Assembly: GCF_018449725.1 (NCBI RefSeq)
Contig: NZ_JAAVVC010000011.1
Span: 62,001-126,000, forward strand
Direction of reading: 5' to 3'
Length of the DNA stretch: 64,000 bases
DNA from: Pseudomonas sp. dw_612
Lineage (GTDB): Bacteria; Pseudomonadota; Gammaproteobacteria; Pseudomonadales; Pseudomonadaceae
The translations under genes were made by a program, and so were the position numbers. Shown one piece after another: positions 10,001 to 18,236 of the stretch (positions are counted from its first letter, which is position 1; the number at the start of each line of letters is the position of its first letter). Under the pieces are notes generated by a model. The model saw only the letters and a list, made by a program, of their open reading frames with translations. It made no database searches and was not told the DNA's origin.

Positions 10001-11903
10001 CTTCGTTGAGGTGATGAAGGTCGGGGACAGAAGTACCGGTAATACGTCGAATGTTTTCCACCCGGCTGTCCTCCAGCGCCGACAAGTGTGAATCGATGCG
10101 TTTGAGTGCATAGCTGCCTTCACGCCATTGATGCGGTTGCTCGAATGCCAACCGCCAGCCACGCTCGCCGTTGTGCGCCAGGATCGGAGAAAAGGCATCG
10201 ACCCGCGCGGGATGACGAACCCGCCATTTTTTCAGCACTGGGTCGTAGTGAATTCGATAGGCGCTGTCGTCGATGCGGATATGCGGTTGCCCCTCGATCT
10301 GGTAGACGCCCTCTGCGTCGGCGGCGCGGCCACTCAGCGTGCTCAGGGGGCGCTGGTACGACTTGAGGTCGGTTTTCCACAGATGTGGCTTGTCGTTGCC
10401 GTCGGCCATGGATTCGAACTGGCTGAAGAACTCCGGGTGTTCGCGCACGGTTTTCCTGATCAGCGAAGAGACCACTTTGCCACCGGCCGCGAACGCCCCC
10501 ATCAACGTGAGGTTTTCCGTAACACTGAGCAGGTGTGAAAGTGCCTCCTGCCTGTCGCCGTGCTGCCAGTCCCGGACCCCGTCATACACTTCGGACAGCA
10601 ACATCCCGACGCTCACACCGATCATCAATTGCCCCAGCACCGGGACAAAAAATGCCGCGACATTGGCCACCGTCAGCCCCAGCTCAAGCAGGTTCTCCAC
10701 GCGTTTCTTGCGCACTTCTTCATCGACATCCGCCGTGGGCACGACCGTCTGCCGCGCATCGATCTGCATCTTGCCGAGGGCACTCTGGATCATGAATTGA
10801 AACAGCGGCACCTCGATCGGCAGCGCTTTGAACGTGTCGAGCTGAGTAGCCTGTGCCGCTGACTTGAAGAACTCCAGCTTGTGGTCGTCTTCGATCCCGT
10901 GGGCGAAGTAGTCCTTGTAGCGGTTGACCTTCAATTTCAGCCCCAGATACAACTGGAACTCGGCGAAGGTCTTGTATTCGTAGAGCGGCCGCCCGGGTTC
11001 GTTGGGCATGTAGACGATGCACCATTCGGTCGGATAGGTCTGGACCGAACGTTTGGAGAACACCACCACGCCCCACACACAACTGCCGAACAATTCCATG
11101 CCCTGGATAATCAGCGGCGTGGTGCCGTGGGTTATTTTCTGAATGCCCTCTTCGCTACCTGTTCCGCTATGAGTACCTAGCGTCAGCAAGGTTTTATAGG
11201 CCGCTTCGGTGATGTGCCCTTTCAAAAAGGCCAGGTGCGCATCCACCCGGAGCTTCTTGACCTTGAGCCATTTCAGGTCATTGACAAGGCCGTCGGAGGT
11301 TGCCGGCAGGTTGAACACCTCGCGGATATGCGCCTGATAGCCTTGGCCCAGGTCGAGCTCTCGACACAACGTGGCAAATGCCTGAGGTGTCAGGCCCGCC
11401 AAACCTTTCGGGGTCGAGGCGATGTCAAGTGTGCTATCGGCCGGAAAACCGTCCGTTTCAGTTTCAGCGGTCGTGAAGTTTTGCATCGCCGCCTGAAGCA
11501 GGCTACGCCGGATCGCCGGGATTTTTTTCACGCCCTCGGTGGTTGTCGGGGTGCCTTCGCAGCCACAGTCGAAGCCGGGAAGCACCAGCGCGTCATTATT
11601 CACATCGAACGCCACGGGCCACTTCTTTGTCAGAGCGCTCGCCAGTTTCGAGGCACACCAGGTGTCCAGCGGTTGCAGCTTCTGCATCAGCAATTCGAAC
11701 TTTTGCTGATAAGCCAGCAGCTCCCGTGCATCCGTGTCCAGGGCCGCGAGCACCGTCGAGGCGCCCTTGAGCAACCAGGCGGGAATCCCCTGCTGCAACG
11801 TTTCGGCGATCTCCAGATCCCCGGTGGCTTCCAGCAGCGCAGTGAGCGTTTCGGTGGGACTCAATGGCCGGCGCACCGGCGCCGGCGTTTGCGTGGTCAA
11901 CAT
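7077..11903 (-). CDS. Giant LRR protein with NEL-type E3 ubiquitin-ligase domain (effector-like; DUF6543/dermonecrotic-toxin-like N-terminus)
   Basis: The protein has about 1608 residues. The start is ATG at 11903, with AAGGA nine bases upstream; an in-frame TTG lies two codons earlier. There is no signal peptide. From the N-terminus it has a long alpha-helical region with a hydrophobic stretch near 410-450 (VAAFFVPVLGQLMIGVSVGM), as in the large DUF6543 'dermonecrotic toxin' proteins of pseudomonads. About residues 1120-1270 hold leucine-rich repeats (e.g. LSLANNRL, LNLSKNALG, VDLRENTIRTLPDWLF). The C-terminal ~280 residues resemble the NEL ligase domain of IpaH/SspH effectors; NCTD near 1404 supplies the C-x-D motif in which the cysteine forms the ubiquitin thioester. 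NEL enzymes act inside eukaryotic cells. No type III genes or chaperone are adjacent, so the delivery route is unknown. It is a single gene, convergent with mnmC. Confidence 0.85.
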   Translation of the reverse strand: MLTTQTPAPVRRPLSPTETLTALLEATGDLEIAETLQQGIPAWLLKGASTVLAALDTDARELLAYQQKFELLMQKLQPLDTWCASKLASALTKKWPVAFDVNNDALVLPGFDCGCEGTPTTTEGVKKIPAIRRSLLQAAMQNFTTAETETDGFPADSTLDIASTPKGLAGLTPQAFATLCRELDLGQGYQAHIREVFNLPATSDGLVNDLKWLKVKKLRVDAHLAFLKGHITEAAYKTLLTLGTHSGTGSEEGIQKITHGTTPLIIQGMELFGSCVWGVVVFSKRSVQTYPTEWCIVYMPNEPGRPLYEYKTFAEFQLYLGLKLKVNRYKDYFAHGIEDDHKLEFFKSAAQATQLDTFKALPIEVPLFQFMIQSALGKMQIDARQTVVPTADVDEEVRKKRVENLLELGLTVANVAAFFVPVLGQLMIGVSVGMLLSEVYDGVRDWQHGDRQEALSHLLSVTENLTLMGAFAAGGKVVSSLIRKTVREHPEFFSQFESMADGNDKPHLWKTDLKSYQRPLSTLSGRAADAEGVYQIEGQPHIRIDDSAYRIHYDPVLKKWRVRHPARVDAFSPILAHNGERGWRLAFEQPHQWREGSYALKRIDSHLSALEDSRVENIRRITGTSVPDLHHLNEESLVLSARLKDCIERFRLEQRIRDCIAALETGDPRSALHATEQLHALPSMSGWPAGRYIRLLESDLKVTAVYPKTARVADEDLAVDVLETEVAQGKLFEKVVAGLYQSEVDTLLGAKTSAEQEVDALAKKLGAALKQERLPLFNRLYELHDVSTASDAAIVRKAFAQLPAGVAQELIDQASSVERLRLRATQRVPMGLAQKSRDALADVRLDKAISGLYLPEIATGDTEKLAIALLEHLRGWDNKLLLEVRDGAMTGKVLQSMGPQASVLKRTLVKSAAGYQAFGSDAKSLGAVTKGPDAIYEAIVQALPTAQRTAMGLGDQASEQAKLLRGQLLARATEERAQSARLLAGKPLDIELPNACVQADPAQPSSTHARALLRKVKKLYPLLTDKQIDALLDGLGTDHLTRATAVKQRQAQLKSLRGSLKTWRNDDAEMRKLPGALSEYRQSRHQVAEAIENSWRRVAVLRDEQGRSVPGLSLDGMRVGKLPVLPADIDFSHVQRLSLKGMAQGDEVTHFLTSFKGIQSLELDGNHVTALPEELALMPKLIHLSLANNRLRLSETTLVKLAAMRSLQSLNLSKNALGATPDVSNMFDLRLLSLRDTQATELPKGLVRLPNLNFVDLRENTIRTLPDWLFEVPVRFSKSINLRTNTLDDASRIKLETYRDNTGVGMGYFDDDIARMNEQSAKALWLPEETTVTYTRRGEIWNAFKDDPQSESLFQLLAELGNTADSEYVRDDMTGRVWSVLEAAYDDAALRDQVLNQAANPINCTDTAAMNFSNLEVAVEVDKVRRLSGTTTASAKPLLQLGRVLFRIERLNAIALEHKTTHPAVDPLEANLAFRTGLAEDLELPGQPKYMRFSSLGDVTPTDIAAAKSQILAAELSPALRGSLAKQYFWADYLKQHSPKAFSTMNAPFQTRLSKVFDTAPTLKDADYRGQVEAINKERDLAETKLLERLTDEALKRVDLGLCAIAEV

Positions 11904-12201
11904 CAGCAATATTCCTTATTGCAGGTCAGTAGCCCTTAACCTATCGGCTCTGCATCAGGAAAAAAAACACGAATTGTGGTGCGTTCCGGCACTGCTTCGA
12001 GCAGTAACTTGCATGAGTCATATATCTATTTACCACCCGGCAGCCATCCGGTTGTGCCTGCCGTCCGTTACAGCCCAGCCCCGCTACTTATAACCGATCG
12101 ATCTAAAACTCCCACCAACCCGCCGGGTCAGTTTCAGAGTACCCGCCGTTTTGGCGCGGTAGCGATTGACCCTCCCCAACGGAAAAACCGGTAAGGACTT
12201 T
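11904..12201. other. Divergent intergenic region, 298 bp
   Basis: This region must hold promoters for the giant LRR-NEL gene and for the NAGGN operon. I see no convincing sigma70 or AlgU-type boxes. A perfect inverted repeat ACTGCT-TCG-AGCAGT is present at about 11991-12005 and could be an operator. The region is more AT-rich than its flanks (ATATATCTATTTACC near 12020). Confidence 0.5.
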
Positions 12202-13974
12202 ATGTGCGGATTAGCTGGCGAGTTACGCTTTGATCATCAACCTGCGGACCTCGCGGCCGTTGAACGAATCACCCATCACCTGGCCCCTCGCGGCCCGGAT
12301 GCGTGGGGCTTTCACAGCCAGGGGCCGATTGCCCTGGGCCATCGTCGCCTGAAAATCATGGACCTGTCGGACGGCTCGGCGCAGCCGATGATCGACAACC
12401 AACTAGGCTTGTCCCTGGCCTTCAACGGCGCGATCTACAACTTCCCGGAACTGCGCACCGAGCTTGAAGCGCTTGGTTATGCCTTCTATTCCGGTGGCGA
12501 CACGGAAGTGCTGCTCAAGGGCTATCACGCCTGGGGCGAAGCGCTGCTGCCAAAACTCAATGGCATGTTCGCCTTCGCCATCTGGGAACGCGACGCCAAA
12601 CGCCTGTTCATTGCCCGCGACCGTCTCGGCGTGAAGCCGTTGTACCTGTCGCGCACCGGCCAGCGCCTGCGCTTTGCCTCAGCATTGCCGGCGTTGCTCA
12701 AGGGCGGCGATATCAGCCCGATGCTCGACCCGGTGGCGCTCAACCATTACCTGAATTTCCACGCGGTGGTCCCAGCCCCGCGCACCTTGATCGCCGGCAT
12801 CGAAAAACTGCCACCCGCGACCTGGATGCGTATCGAGGCGGATGGCACCACCGAGCAGAAAACCTGGTGGACCCTGCCCTACGGCCCCCACGCCGACGAG
12901 ATGAACCTGACCCTGGAAGACTGGCGCGACCGTGTGCTCGACAGCACCCGCGACGCGGTCGCCATCCGTCAGCGTGCTGCCGTGGATGTTGGTGTGCTGC
13001 TGTCCGGTGGTGTCGATTCGAGCATGCTCGTGGGCCTGTTGCGTGAAGTCGGCGTGGAAAACCTGTCGACCTTTTCCATCGGTTTCCAGGATGCCGGCGG
13101 CGAACGTGGCGACGAGTTCCAGTATTCGGACCTGATCGCCAAGCATTACGGCACCCAGCATCATCAGTTGCGCATTCAGGAAAGCGAGATCATCGAGCAA
13201 CTGCCGGCGGCGTTCCGCGCCATGAGCGAGCCGATGGTCAGTCATGACTGCATTGCCTTCTATCTGTTGTCCCGTGAAGTGGCAAAGCACTGCAAAGTGG
13301 TGCAAAGCGGCCAGGGCGCGGATGAGCTGTTCGCCGGGTATCACTGGTATCCGCAAGTGGACGGTGCGGCCGATCCATACACGGCCTATCGCGATGCGTT
13401 TTTCGACCGCAGTTACGAAGACTACGCCGCCACCGTGCAGCCGAAATGGCTGACGGCGAATGACGCGGCCGGTGACTTCGTGAAGGAGCATTTCGCACAA
13501 CCCGGCGCTGATGCGGCGGTGGACAAAGCGTTGCGTCTGGACAGCACAATCATGCTGGTGGACGACCCGGTCAAACGTGTCGACAACATGACCATGGCCT
13601 GGGGCCTGGAAGCGCGCACGCCGTTTCTCGACTATCGCCTGGTGGAATTGTCGGCCCGGGTGCCGGGTAAATTCAAACTGCCGGATGGCGGCAAACAAGT
13701 GCTCAAAGAAGCGGCGCGGCTGGTGATTCCAAGCGAAGTGATCGACCGCAAAAAGGGTTACTTCCCGGTGCCCGGCCTCAAGCATTTGCAAGGCGATACG
13801 CTGAACTGGGTGCGTGAACTGCTGCTCGATCCAAGCCAGGATCGCGGCTTGTTCAACCCGGCCATGCTCGACCGCCTGCTGACCGACCCGCAAGGCCAGT
13901 TAACCCCATTGCGCGGCTCCAAGCTGTGGCAATTGGCGGCGCTGAACCTGTGGCTCAGTGAACAAGGAATCTGA
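12202..13974 (+). CDS. asnO: N-acetylglutaminylglutamine amidotransferase (asparagine synthase family)
   Basis: The product has 590 residues. It begins with MCGLAGE, so Cys2 becomes the N-terminal nucleophile of a class II glutaminase domain (residues 2-200). An asparagine-synthase ATP-pyrophosphatase domain follows, with the PP-loop VLLSGGVDSSMLVGLL near residue 270 and the QGADELFAGYHWY motif. In the NAGGN pathway the enzyme amidates N-acetylglutaminylglutamine to give the compatible solute NAGGN, used under osmotic stress. The start at 12202 follows AAGGA; a longer frame to 12166 would mask the essential Cys. The next gene starts 4 bp after the stop, so the two are probably co-translated. 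The operon with the synthetase and an M42 peptidase is diagnostic for NAGGN and rules out ordinary AsnB. Confidence 0.93.
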   Translation: MCGLAGELRFDHQPADLAAVERITHHLAPRGPDAWGFHSQGPIALGHRRLKIMDLSDGSAQPMIDNQLGLSLAFNGAIYNFPELRTELEALGYAFYSGGDTEVLLKGYHAWGEALLPKLNGMFAFAIWERDAKRLFIARDRLGVKPLYLSRTGQRLRFASALPALLKGGDISPMLDPVALNHYLNFHAVVPAPRTLIAGIEKLPPATWMRIEADGTTEQKTWWTLPYGPHADEMNLTLEDWRDRVLDSTRDAVAIRQRAAVDVGVLLSGGVDSSMLVGLLREVGVENLSTFSIGFQDAGGERGDEFQYSDLIAKHYGTQHHQLRIQESEIIEQLPAAFRAMSEPMVSHDCIAFYLLSREVAKHCKVVQSGQGADELFAGYHWYPQVDGAADPYTAYRDAFFDRSYEDYAATVQPKWLTANDAAGDFVKEHFAQPGADAAVDKALRLDSTIMLVDDPVKRVDNMTMAWGLEARTPFLDYRLVELSARVPGKFKLPDGGKQVLKEAARLVIPSEVIDRKKGYFPVPGLKHLQGDTLNWVRELLLDPSQDRGLFNPAMLDRLLTDPQGQLTPLRGSKLWQLAALNLWLSEQGI

Positions 13975-13977
13975 TCG

Positions 13978-15726
13978 ATGAAACCCCACGCCACGGCTTA
14001 CAGCCAACGTTTGTTGCGCGGTCAGTCACCCTCCTACGAACGCTTGCAGGCGCGGCTGGCCGAAGATGGCAGCGAATTGGGCGCCGCGCCGATCGCGGTG
14101 CATTGCGGTTGGGGCCGGTTGCTGATCGGGCACACCTTTCCTGACGCGGCGAGCATCGCCCAGGAATTGCTCAACGAGCAGCCCGGCGAGCGCGATATCG
14201 CCCTGTATGTGGCAGCGCCCCAGCAAGTGTTGGGGCTGGAGCCGGCCCAGTTGTTTCTTGATCCGTCCGACACCTTGCGCCTGTGGTTCAGCGACTATCG
14301 TCAGTCGACCCGGGTGTTTCGCGGGTTCCGCATTCGTCGGGCGCAGAGCGACGCCGATTGGCAGGCGATCAATCTGCTGTATCAGGCACGCGGCATGTTG
14401 CCGATCGACCCGTCGTTACTGACCCCGCGTCATATGGGCGGCCCGGTGTATTGGCTGGCGGAAGACGAGGACAGCGGCGCGATCATTGGCAGCGTCATGG
14501 GCCTCAATCATCACAAGGCTTATAACGATCCCGAAAACGGCAGCAGCCTCTGGTGCCTGGCGGTCGATCCGCACTGTTCGCGGCCCGGTGTCGGCGAAGT
14601 GCTGGTGCGGCATCTGATCGAGCACTTCATGAGCCGTGGGCTGAGCTACCTCGATCTGTCGGTGTTGCACGACAACCGCCAGGCGAAAAGCCTGTACGCC
14701 AAGCTTGGCTTTCGTAACCTTTCGACCTTCGCCATCAAACGCAAGAACGGCATTAATCAGCCGTTGTTTCTCGGGCCGGGGCCGGAAGCCGAATTCAATC
14801 CGTACGCGCGGATCATTGTCGAGGAAGCCCATCGACGTGGCATTGACGTGCAGGTGGATGACGCCGATGCCGGGATGTTTACCCTCAGCCACGGCGGGCG
14901 CCGGGTGCGTTGCCGCGAATCCCTGAGCGACCTGACCAGCGCCATCAGCATGAGCCTGTGCCAGGACAAGAGCCTGACCCACAAGGTGCTGAAAGCCGCT
15001 GGCCTGAACCTGCCCTCCCAGCAACTGGCGGGTAACGGTGACGACAACCTGGCGTTTCTCGACGAGCACGAACGGGTGGTGGTCAAACCTCTGGATGGCG
15101 AACAGGGCCGGGGTGTGGCGGTGGATTTGCAGACGATTGAAGAGGTTCAGCAAGCCATCGAAACGGCGCGCCAGTTCGACACCCGCGTACTGCTGGAAAG
15201 CTTTCACGAAGGGCTGGATTTGCGGATTGTGGTGATCGGTTTCGAAGTGGTCGCCGCTGCGATTCGCCGGCCGGCGGAAGTGGTCGGTGACGGCCAGCAT
15301 TCCATCCGTGCGTTGATCGAAGCCCAGAGCCGGCGACGTCAAGCGGCCACCAGCGGCGAAAGCAAAATCCCGATGGACCACGAAACCGAGCGCACCTTGC
15401 AGGCGGCGGGTTACGACTACGAAAGCATTCTGCCGGCCGGTGAGCATTTGTTCGTACGGCGTACGGCGAATCTGCATACCGGCGGCGTGCTGGAAGATGT
15501 CACCGCGATCCTGCACCCGACGCTGGTGGATGCCGCCGTACGCGCGGCGCGGGCGCTGGATATCCCGATGGTCGGGCTCGACCTGATGGTGCCGGCCGCC
15601 GACCAGCCGGAGTATGTGTTTATCGAAGCCAATGAACGCGCCGGCCTGGCCAACCATGAACCGCAGCCGACGGCGGAGCGGTTTGTGGATTTGTTGTTTC
15701 CGCATAGTCAGCCGGCGGTTTCTTAG
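13978..15726 (+). CDS. ngg: N-acetylglutaminylglutamine synthetase (GNAT plus ATP-grasp)
   Basis: The 582-residue two-domain enzyme has a GNAT acetyltransferase domain at about residues 105-245 (LWCLAVDPHCSRPGVGEVLVRHLIEHF and YAKLGFRNL) and an ATP-grasp ligase domain at about 280-575 (VVKPLDGEQGRGVAVDL, DLRIVVIGFEVVAAAIRRPA, FIEANERAGLANHEP). It is expected to acetylate glutamine and ligate it to a second glutamine, giving the N-acetylglutaminylglutamine dipeptide amidated by the upstream enzyme. The spacing to the upstream stop is 3 bp. The ATP-grasp half resembles cyanophycin synthetase and glutathione synthetase folds, but the GNAT fusion and the neighbourhood settle the assignment. Cytoplasmic. 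Confidence 0.92.
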   Translation: MKPHATAYSQRLLRGQSPSYERLQARLAEDGSELGAAPIAVHCGWGRLLIGHTFPDAASIAQELLNEQPGERDIALYVAAPQQVLGLEPAQLFLDPSDTLRLWFSDYRQSTRVFRGFRIRRAQSDADWQAINLLYQARGMLPIDPSLLTPRHMGGPVYWLAEDEDSGAIIGSVMGLNHHKAYNDPENGSSLWCLAVDPHCSRPGVGEVLVRHLIEHFMSRGLSYLDLSVLHDNRQAKSLYAKLGFRNLSTFAIKRKNGINQPLFLGPGPEAEFNPYARIIVEEAHRRGIDVQVDDADAGMFTLSHGGRRVRCRESLSDLTSAISMSLCQDKSLTHKVLKAAGLNLPSQQLAGNGDDNLAFLDEHERVVVKPLDGEQGRGVAVDLQTIEEVQQAIETARQFDTRVLLESFHEGLDLRIVVIGFEVVAAAIRRPAEVVGDGQHSIRALIEAQSRRRQAATSGESKIPMDHETERTLQAAGYDYESILPAGEHLFVRRTANLHTGGVLEDVTAILHPTLVDAAVRAARALDIPMVGLDLMVPAADQPEYVFIEANERAGLANHEPQPTAERFVDLLFPHSQPAVS

Positions 15727-15730
15727 TGAT

Positions 15731-15837
15731 GTAGTGCCTGGACTGGCGCCTTCGCGGGCAAGCCCGCTCCCACAGGGGAACGCATTCCAAAATGTGGGAG
15801 CGGGCTTGCTCGCGAAGGCGGCCTACCAGGCACTACA
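15731..15837. repeat. Extended inverted REP inside the NAGGN operon
   Basis: GTAGTGCCTGG..CGCCTTCGCGGGCAAGCCCG on the left pairs with CGGGCTTGCTCGCGAAGGCG..CCAGGCACTAC on the right. It separates ngg from the peptidase gene and may attenuate or stabilise the transcript. It is longer than the usual element because the outer 11 bases also pair. Confidence 0.82.
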
Positions 15838-15891
15838 AAATCCTTTCCCCTCATCGAAACCATCGATGCTGTTTACTCATCAGGAGTTTCC

Positions 15892-17082
15892 ATGACCAGC
15901 AAAATTCCCGAACCGGATCTCAACTACCTGCAAAAAGTCCTGTTGGAAATGCTCGCCATTCCCAGCCCGACCGGGTTCACCGACACCATCGTGCGTTACG
16001 TCGCCGAGCGGCTCGAGGAGTTGGGCATTCCGTTCGAAATGACCCGGCGCGGCACCATCCGCGCCACGCTCAAGGGCAAGAAAAACAGCCCTGACCGCGC
16101 CGTGTCTGCCCACCTCGACACCATCGGCGCGGCGGTGCGCGCGGTGAAGGACAACGGTCGTTTGACCCTGGCCCCGGTCGGCTGCTGGTCCAGCCGTTTT
16201 GCCGAAGGCAGCCGGGTCAGCCTGTTTACCGACAACGGTGTGATTCGCGGCAGCGTGTTGCCGTTGATGGCTTCCGGGCATGCGTTCAATACCGCAGTGG
16301 ATGAAATGCCGATCAGTTGGGACCACGTCGAACTGCGCCTGGACGCCTATTGCGCGACCCGTGCCGATTGCGATTCCCTGGGGATCAGCGTCGGTGATTT
16401 CGTCGCCTTCGACCCGTTGCCGGAGTTCACCGAAAGCGGTCACATCAGCGCCCGTCACCTCGACGACAAGGCTGGTGTAGCGGCGCTGCTGGCAGCGATG
16501 AAAGCGATCATCGACAGCGGCGAAGAGCTGATGATCGATTGCCATCCGCTGTTCACCATCACCGAAGAAACCGGTAGCGGCGCGGCGGCGGCATTGCCGT
16601 GGGATGTCAGCGAATTCGTCGGCATCGACATTGCGCCGGTCGCGCCGGGCCAGCACTCCAGCGAACACGCGGTGAGCGTGGCGATGCAGGATTCCGGCGG
16701 GCCGTACGACTATCACCTGTCGCGGCATCTGCTGCGGCTGGCCAGTGACAACGAGTTGCCGGTGCGCCGCGACCTGTTCCGCTATTACTTCAGTGATGCC
16801 CATTCGGCGGTGACCGCCGGGCATGACATTCGTACCGCGCTGCTGGCGTTTGGTTGCGACGCGACCCATGGCTATGAACGAACGCACATTGATAGCCTCG
16901 CGGCGCTGAGTCGTCTGCTCGGTGCATACATCCTGAGTCCGCCGGTGTTCGCCAGCGATGCACAACCGGCCAAGGGTTCGCTGGACCGGTTCAGTCATCA
17001 GATCGAACATGACACGCAGATGGAAAGTGATACGCGGGTGCCGTCGGTGGATAGCCTTGTCGGGCAGCGAACCGATAGCTAA
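15892..17082 (+). CDS. NAGGN-system M42-family metallopeptidase
   Basis: This 396-residue cytoplasmic peptidase belongs to the M42/M20 co-catalytic metallohydrolase group. Visible metal-site motifs are SAHLDTIGA (near residue 77), DDKAGVAALLAA (near 192), TITEETGSGAA (near 225, the catalytic EE) and a C-terminal DATHGYERTH. M42 enzymes such as FrvX are aminopeptidases. In this conserved cluster the member is called the osmoprotectant NAGGN system peptidase and may act on the solute or its precursors; that role is inferred from context. The start at 15892 follows CAGGAGTTTCC. The charged tail TDS follows a variable region. It is the third gene of the operon, separated from ngg by a REP. Confidence 0.9.
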   Translation: MTSKIPEPDLNYLQKVLLEMLAIPSPTGFTDTIVRYVAERLEELGIPFEMTRRGTIRATLKGKKNSPDRAVSAHLDTIGAAVRAVKDNGRLTLAPVGCWSSRFAEGSRVSLFTDNGVIRGSVLPLMASGHAFNTAVDEMPISWDHVELRLDAYCATRADCDSLGISVGDFVAFDPLPEFTESGHISARHLDDKAGVAALLAAMKAIIDSGEELMIDCHPLFTITEETGSGAAAALPWDVSEFVGIDIAPVAPGQHSSEHAVSVAMQDSGGPYDYHLSRHLLRLASDNELPVRRDLFRYYFSDAHSAVTAGHDIRTALLAFGCDATHGYERTHIDSLAALSRLLGAYILSPPVFASDAQPAKGSLDRFSHQIEHDTQMESDTRVPSVDSLVGQRTDS

Positions 17083-17103
17083 GTCCTGCGGTGTTTGAAT
17101 AAT

Positions 17104-17185
17104 CGCCTTCGCGGGCAAGCCTCGCTCCTACAGGGTATGTGTCGATCCCGCAACCTGTAGGAGCGAGGCTTGCCCGCGAAGGCGT
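17104..17185. repeat. Inverted REP pair
   Basis: CGCCTTCGCGGGCAAGCCTC (from 17104) and GAGGCTTGCCCGCGAAGGCG (ending about 17184) form a hairpin after the M42 peptidase gene and may serve as its transcript end. Confidence 0.8.
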
Positions 17186-17269
17186 CAGATCAAACACCAC
17201 AGGAGGTCAAGGCTAGCCGCAACCCATCATTCGCCGTAGCATCGCGCCATTGTTTTAGCCGAGGTGCTT

Positions 17270-17497
17270 ATGCTGATCCCTTACGACCAACTTGAAGTCG
17301 ACACCCTGACCCGCCTGATCGAGGATTTCGTGACCCGCGACGGCACGGACAACGGTGATGACACGCCGCTGGAAACCCGCGTACTGCGGGTTCGTCAGGC
17401 GCTGACCAAGGGCCAGGCGCTGATCGTTTTCGACCCGGACAGCGAGCAATGCCAGTTGATGCTCAAGCACGATGTGCCCAAGCATCTGTTCGACTGA
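17270..17497 (+). CDS. YheU family protein (UPF0270)
   Basis: The 75-residue acidic protein has the family pattern MLIPYDQLEVDTLTRLIEDFVTRDGT, then ETRVLRVRQALTKGQALIVFDP, then a tail ending in HDVPK. The family has a known small fold but no established biochemical role. ATG at 17270 is chosen because GAGG ends five bases before it; a GTG two codons earlier overlaps that site. It is convergent with the rsmI-like gene, with only 4 bp between the stops. Confidence 0.9.
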   Translation: MLIPYDQLEVDTLTRLIEDFVTRDGTDNGDDTPLETRVLRVRQALTKGQALIVFDPDSEQCQLMLKHDVPKHLFD

Positions 17498-17501
17498 TCG
17501 C

Positions 17502-17687
17502 TCAGCGTCCTTTGCTTTTGGCCAATTTGACCTGGATGCGTTCGTAGACTTCGGCCCGATGCACATTGACGTTTTCTGGCGCTTCGACGCCGAAGCGCAC
17601 GCTGCCGCCGTTGACCGCCAGAATGCGCACGGAAATGTTGTCACCGATGGAAATCAATTCGCCTACAACGCGACTGAGTACAAGCAT
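17502..17687 (-). CDS. rsmI: CsrA/RsmA-family RNA-binding regulator, RsmI-like paralogue
   Basis: The 61-residue homodimeric translational regulator starts MLVLSRVVGELISIGDNISV and ends VHRAEVYERIQVKLA. Arg-44 of the canonical VHREE segment is retained in VHRAEVYERI. CsrA-family proteins bind ANGGA in mRNA leaders and are titrated by RsmX/Y/Z RNAs in the Gac system. The sequence differs from the canonical pseudomonad RsmA and RsmE starts (MLILTRRVGE / MLILTRKVGE). VLSRVVGE and GSVRFGVEAPENVNV match what I recall of RsmI, the third paralogue in P. putida and relatives. A good ribosome site (AAGGA) precedes the start. Family membership is near certain; the paralogue name is from memory. Confidence 0.85.
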   Translation of the reverse strand: MLVLSRVVGELISIGDNISVRILAVNGGSVRFGVEAPENVNVHRAEVYERIQVKLAKSKGR

Positions 17688-17839
17688 GGTCTTTATCCTT
17701 CAGGGTTACCGGACCCCGAAGATGCCCGGCGCGCGCCGGGGCTTCAATGCGATGCAGGCAAATCAGGCTTGCCCTACAGGACAGGACGTCGCCACCGACA
17801 GACACCTCTTACAAACACGTTGAATGCAGGACCCATCCT

Positions 17840-18172
17840 TCAGGACGCGGAGAAACGCGGGCCGAAAAGGATGACGGACGCGCCGATCACGCACAGCGCC
17901 ACGCCGATCCAGTCCGAGCCCAGCGGACGCACCCGCTCGACCACCGCCAACCAGCCAATCGACGCAATGATGTAAATGCCACCGTAGGCCGCATAGGCGC
18001 GGCCGGCGTAGGTCGCTTCGATCCGGGTCAGCAGCAACGCAAACAAGGTCAGGCTCAGCAGCGCCGGTATGACCCACCAGGCACTTTTGCCCTGGCGCAG
18101 CCACATCCAGAACGCGAAACAACCGGCGATTTCGAACAGCGCGGCGAGGAAAAACCACAGGTAATTGAGCAT
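17840..18172 (-). CDS. YnfA family membrane protein (UPF0060)
   Basis: This 110-residue protein has four transmembrane helices (about residues 3-22, 32-50, 60-79 and 88-106). Its family motif runs FxxAALFEIAGCFAFWMWLRQGKS..AYAAYGGIYI. It is related to the small multidrug-resistance fold and is predicted to sit in the inner membrane; homologues have been linked to drug export, but the substrate is unclear. It begins 64 bp upstream of the stop of the SDR gene, in the same direction, so the two may share a transcript. The sequence 17688-17839 between it and rsmI shows no gene. Confidence 0.9.
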   Translation of the reverse strand: MLNYLWFFLAALFEIAGCFAFWMWLRQGKSAWWVIPALLSLTLFALLLTRIEATYAGRAYAAYGGIYIIASIGWLAVVERVRPLGSDWIGVALCVIGASVILFGPRFSAS

Positions 18173-18236
18173 GCAGACGTCTCGTGAGGATGGCCGAATG
18201 CGGCCACCCTATCGACGGTGTCGCCTGCGGGCAAGA

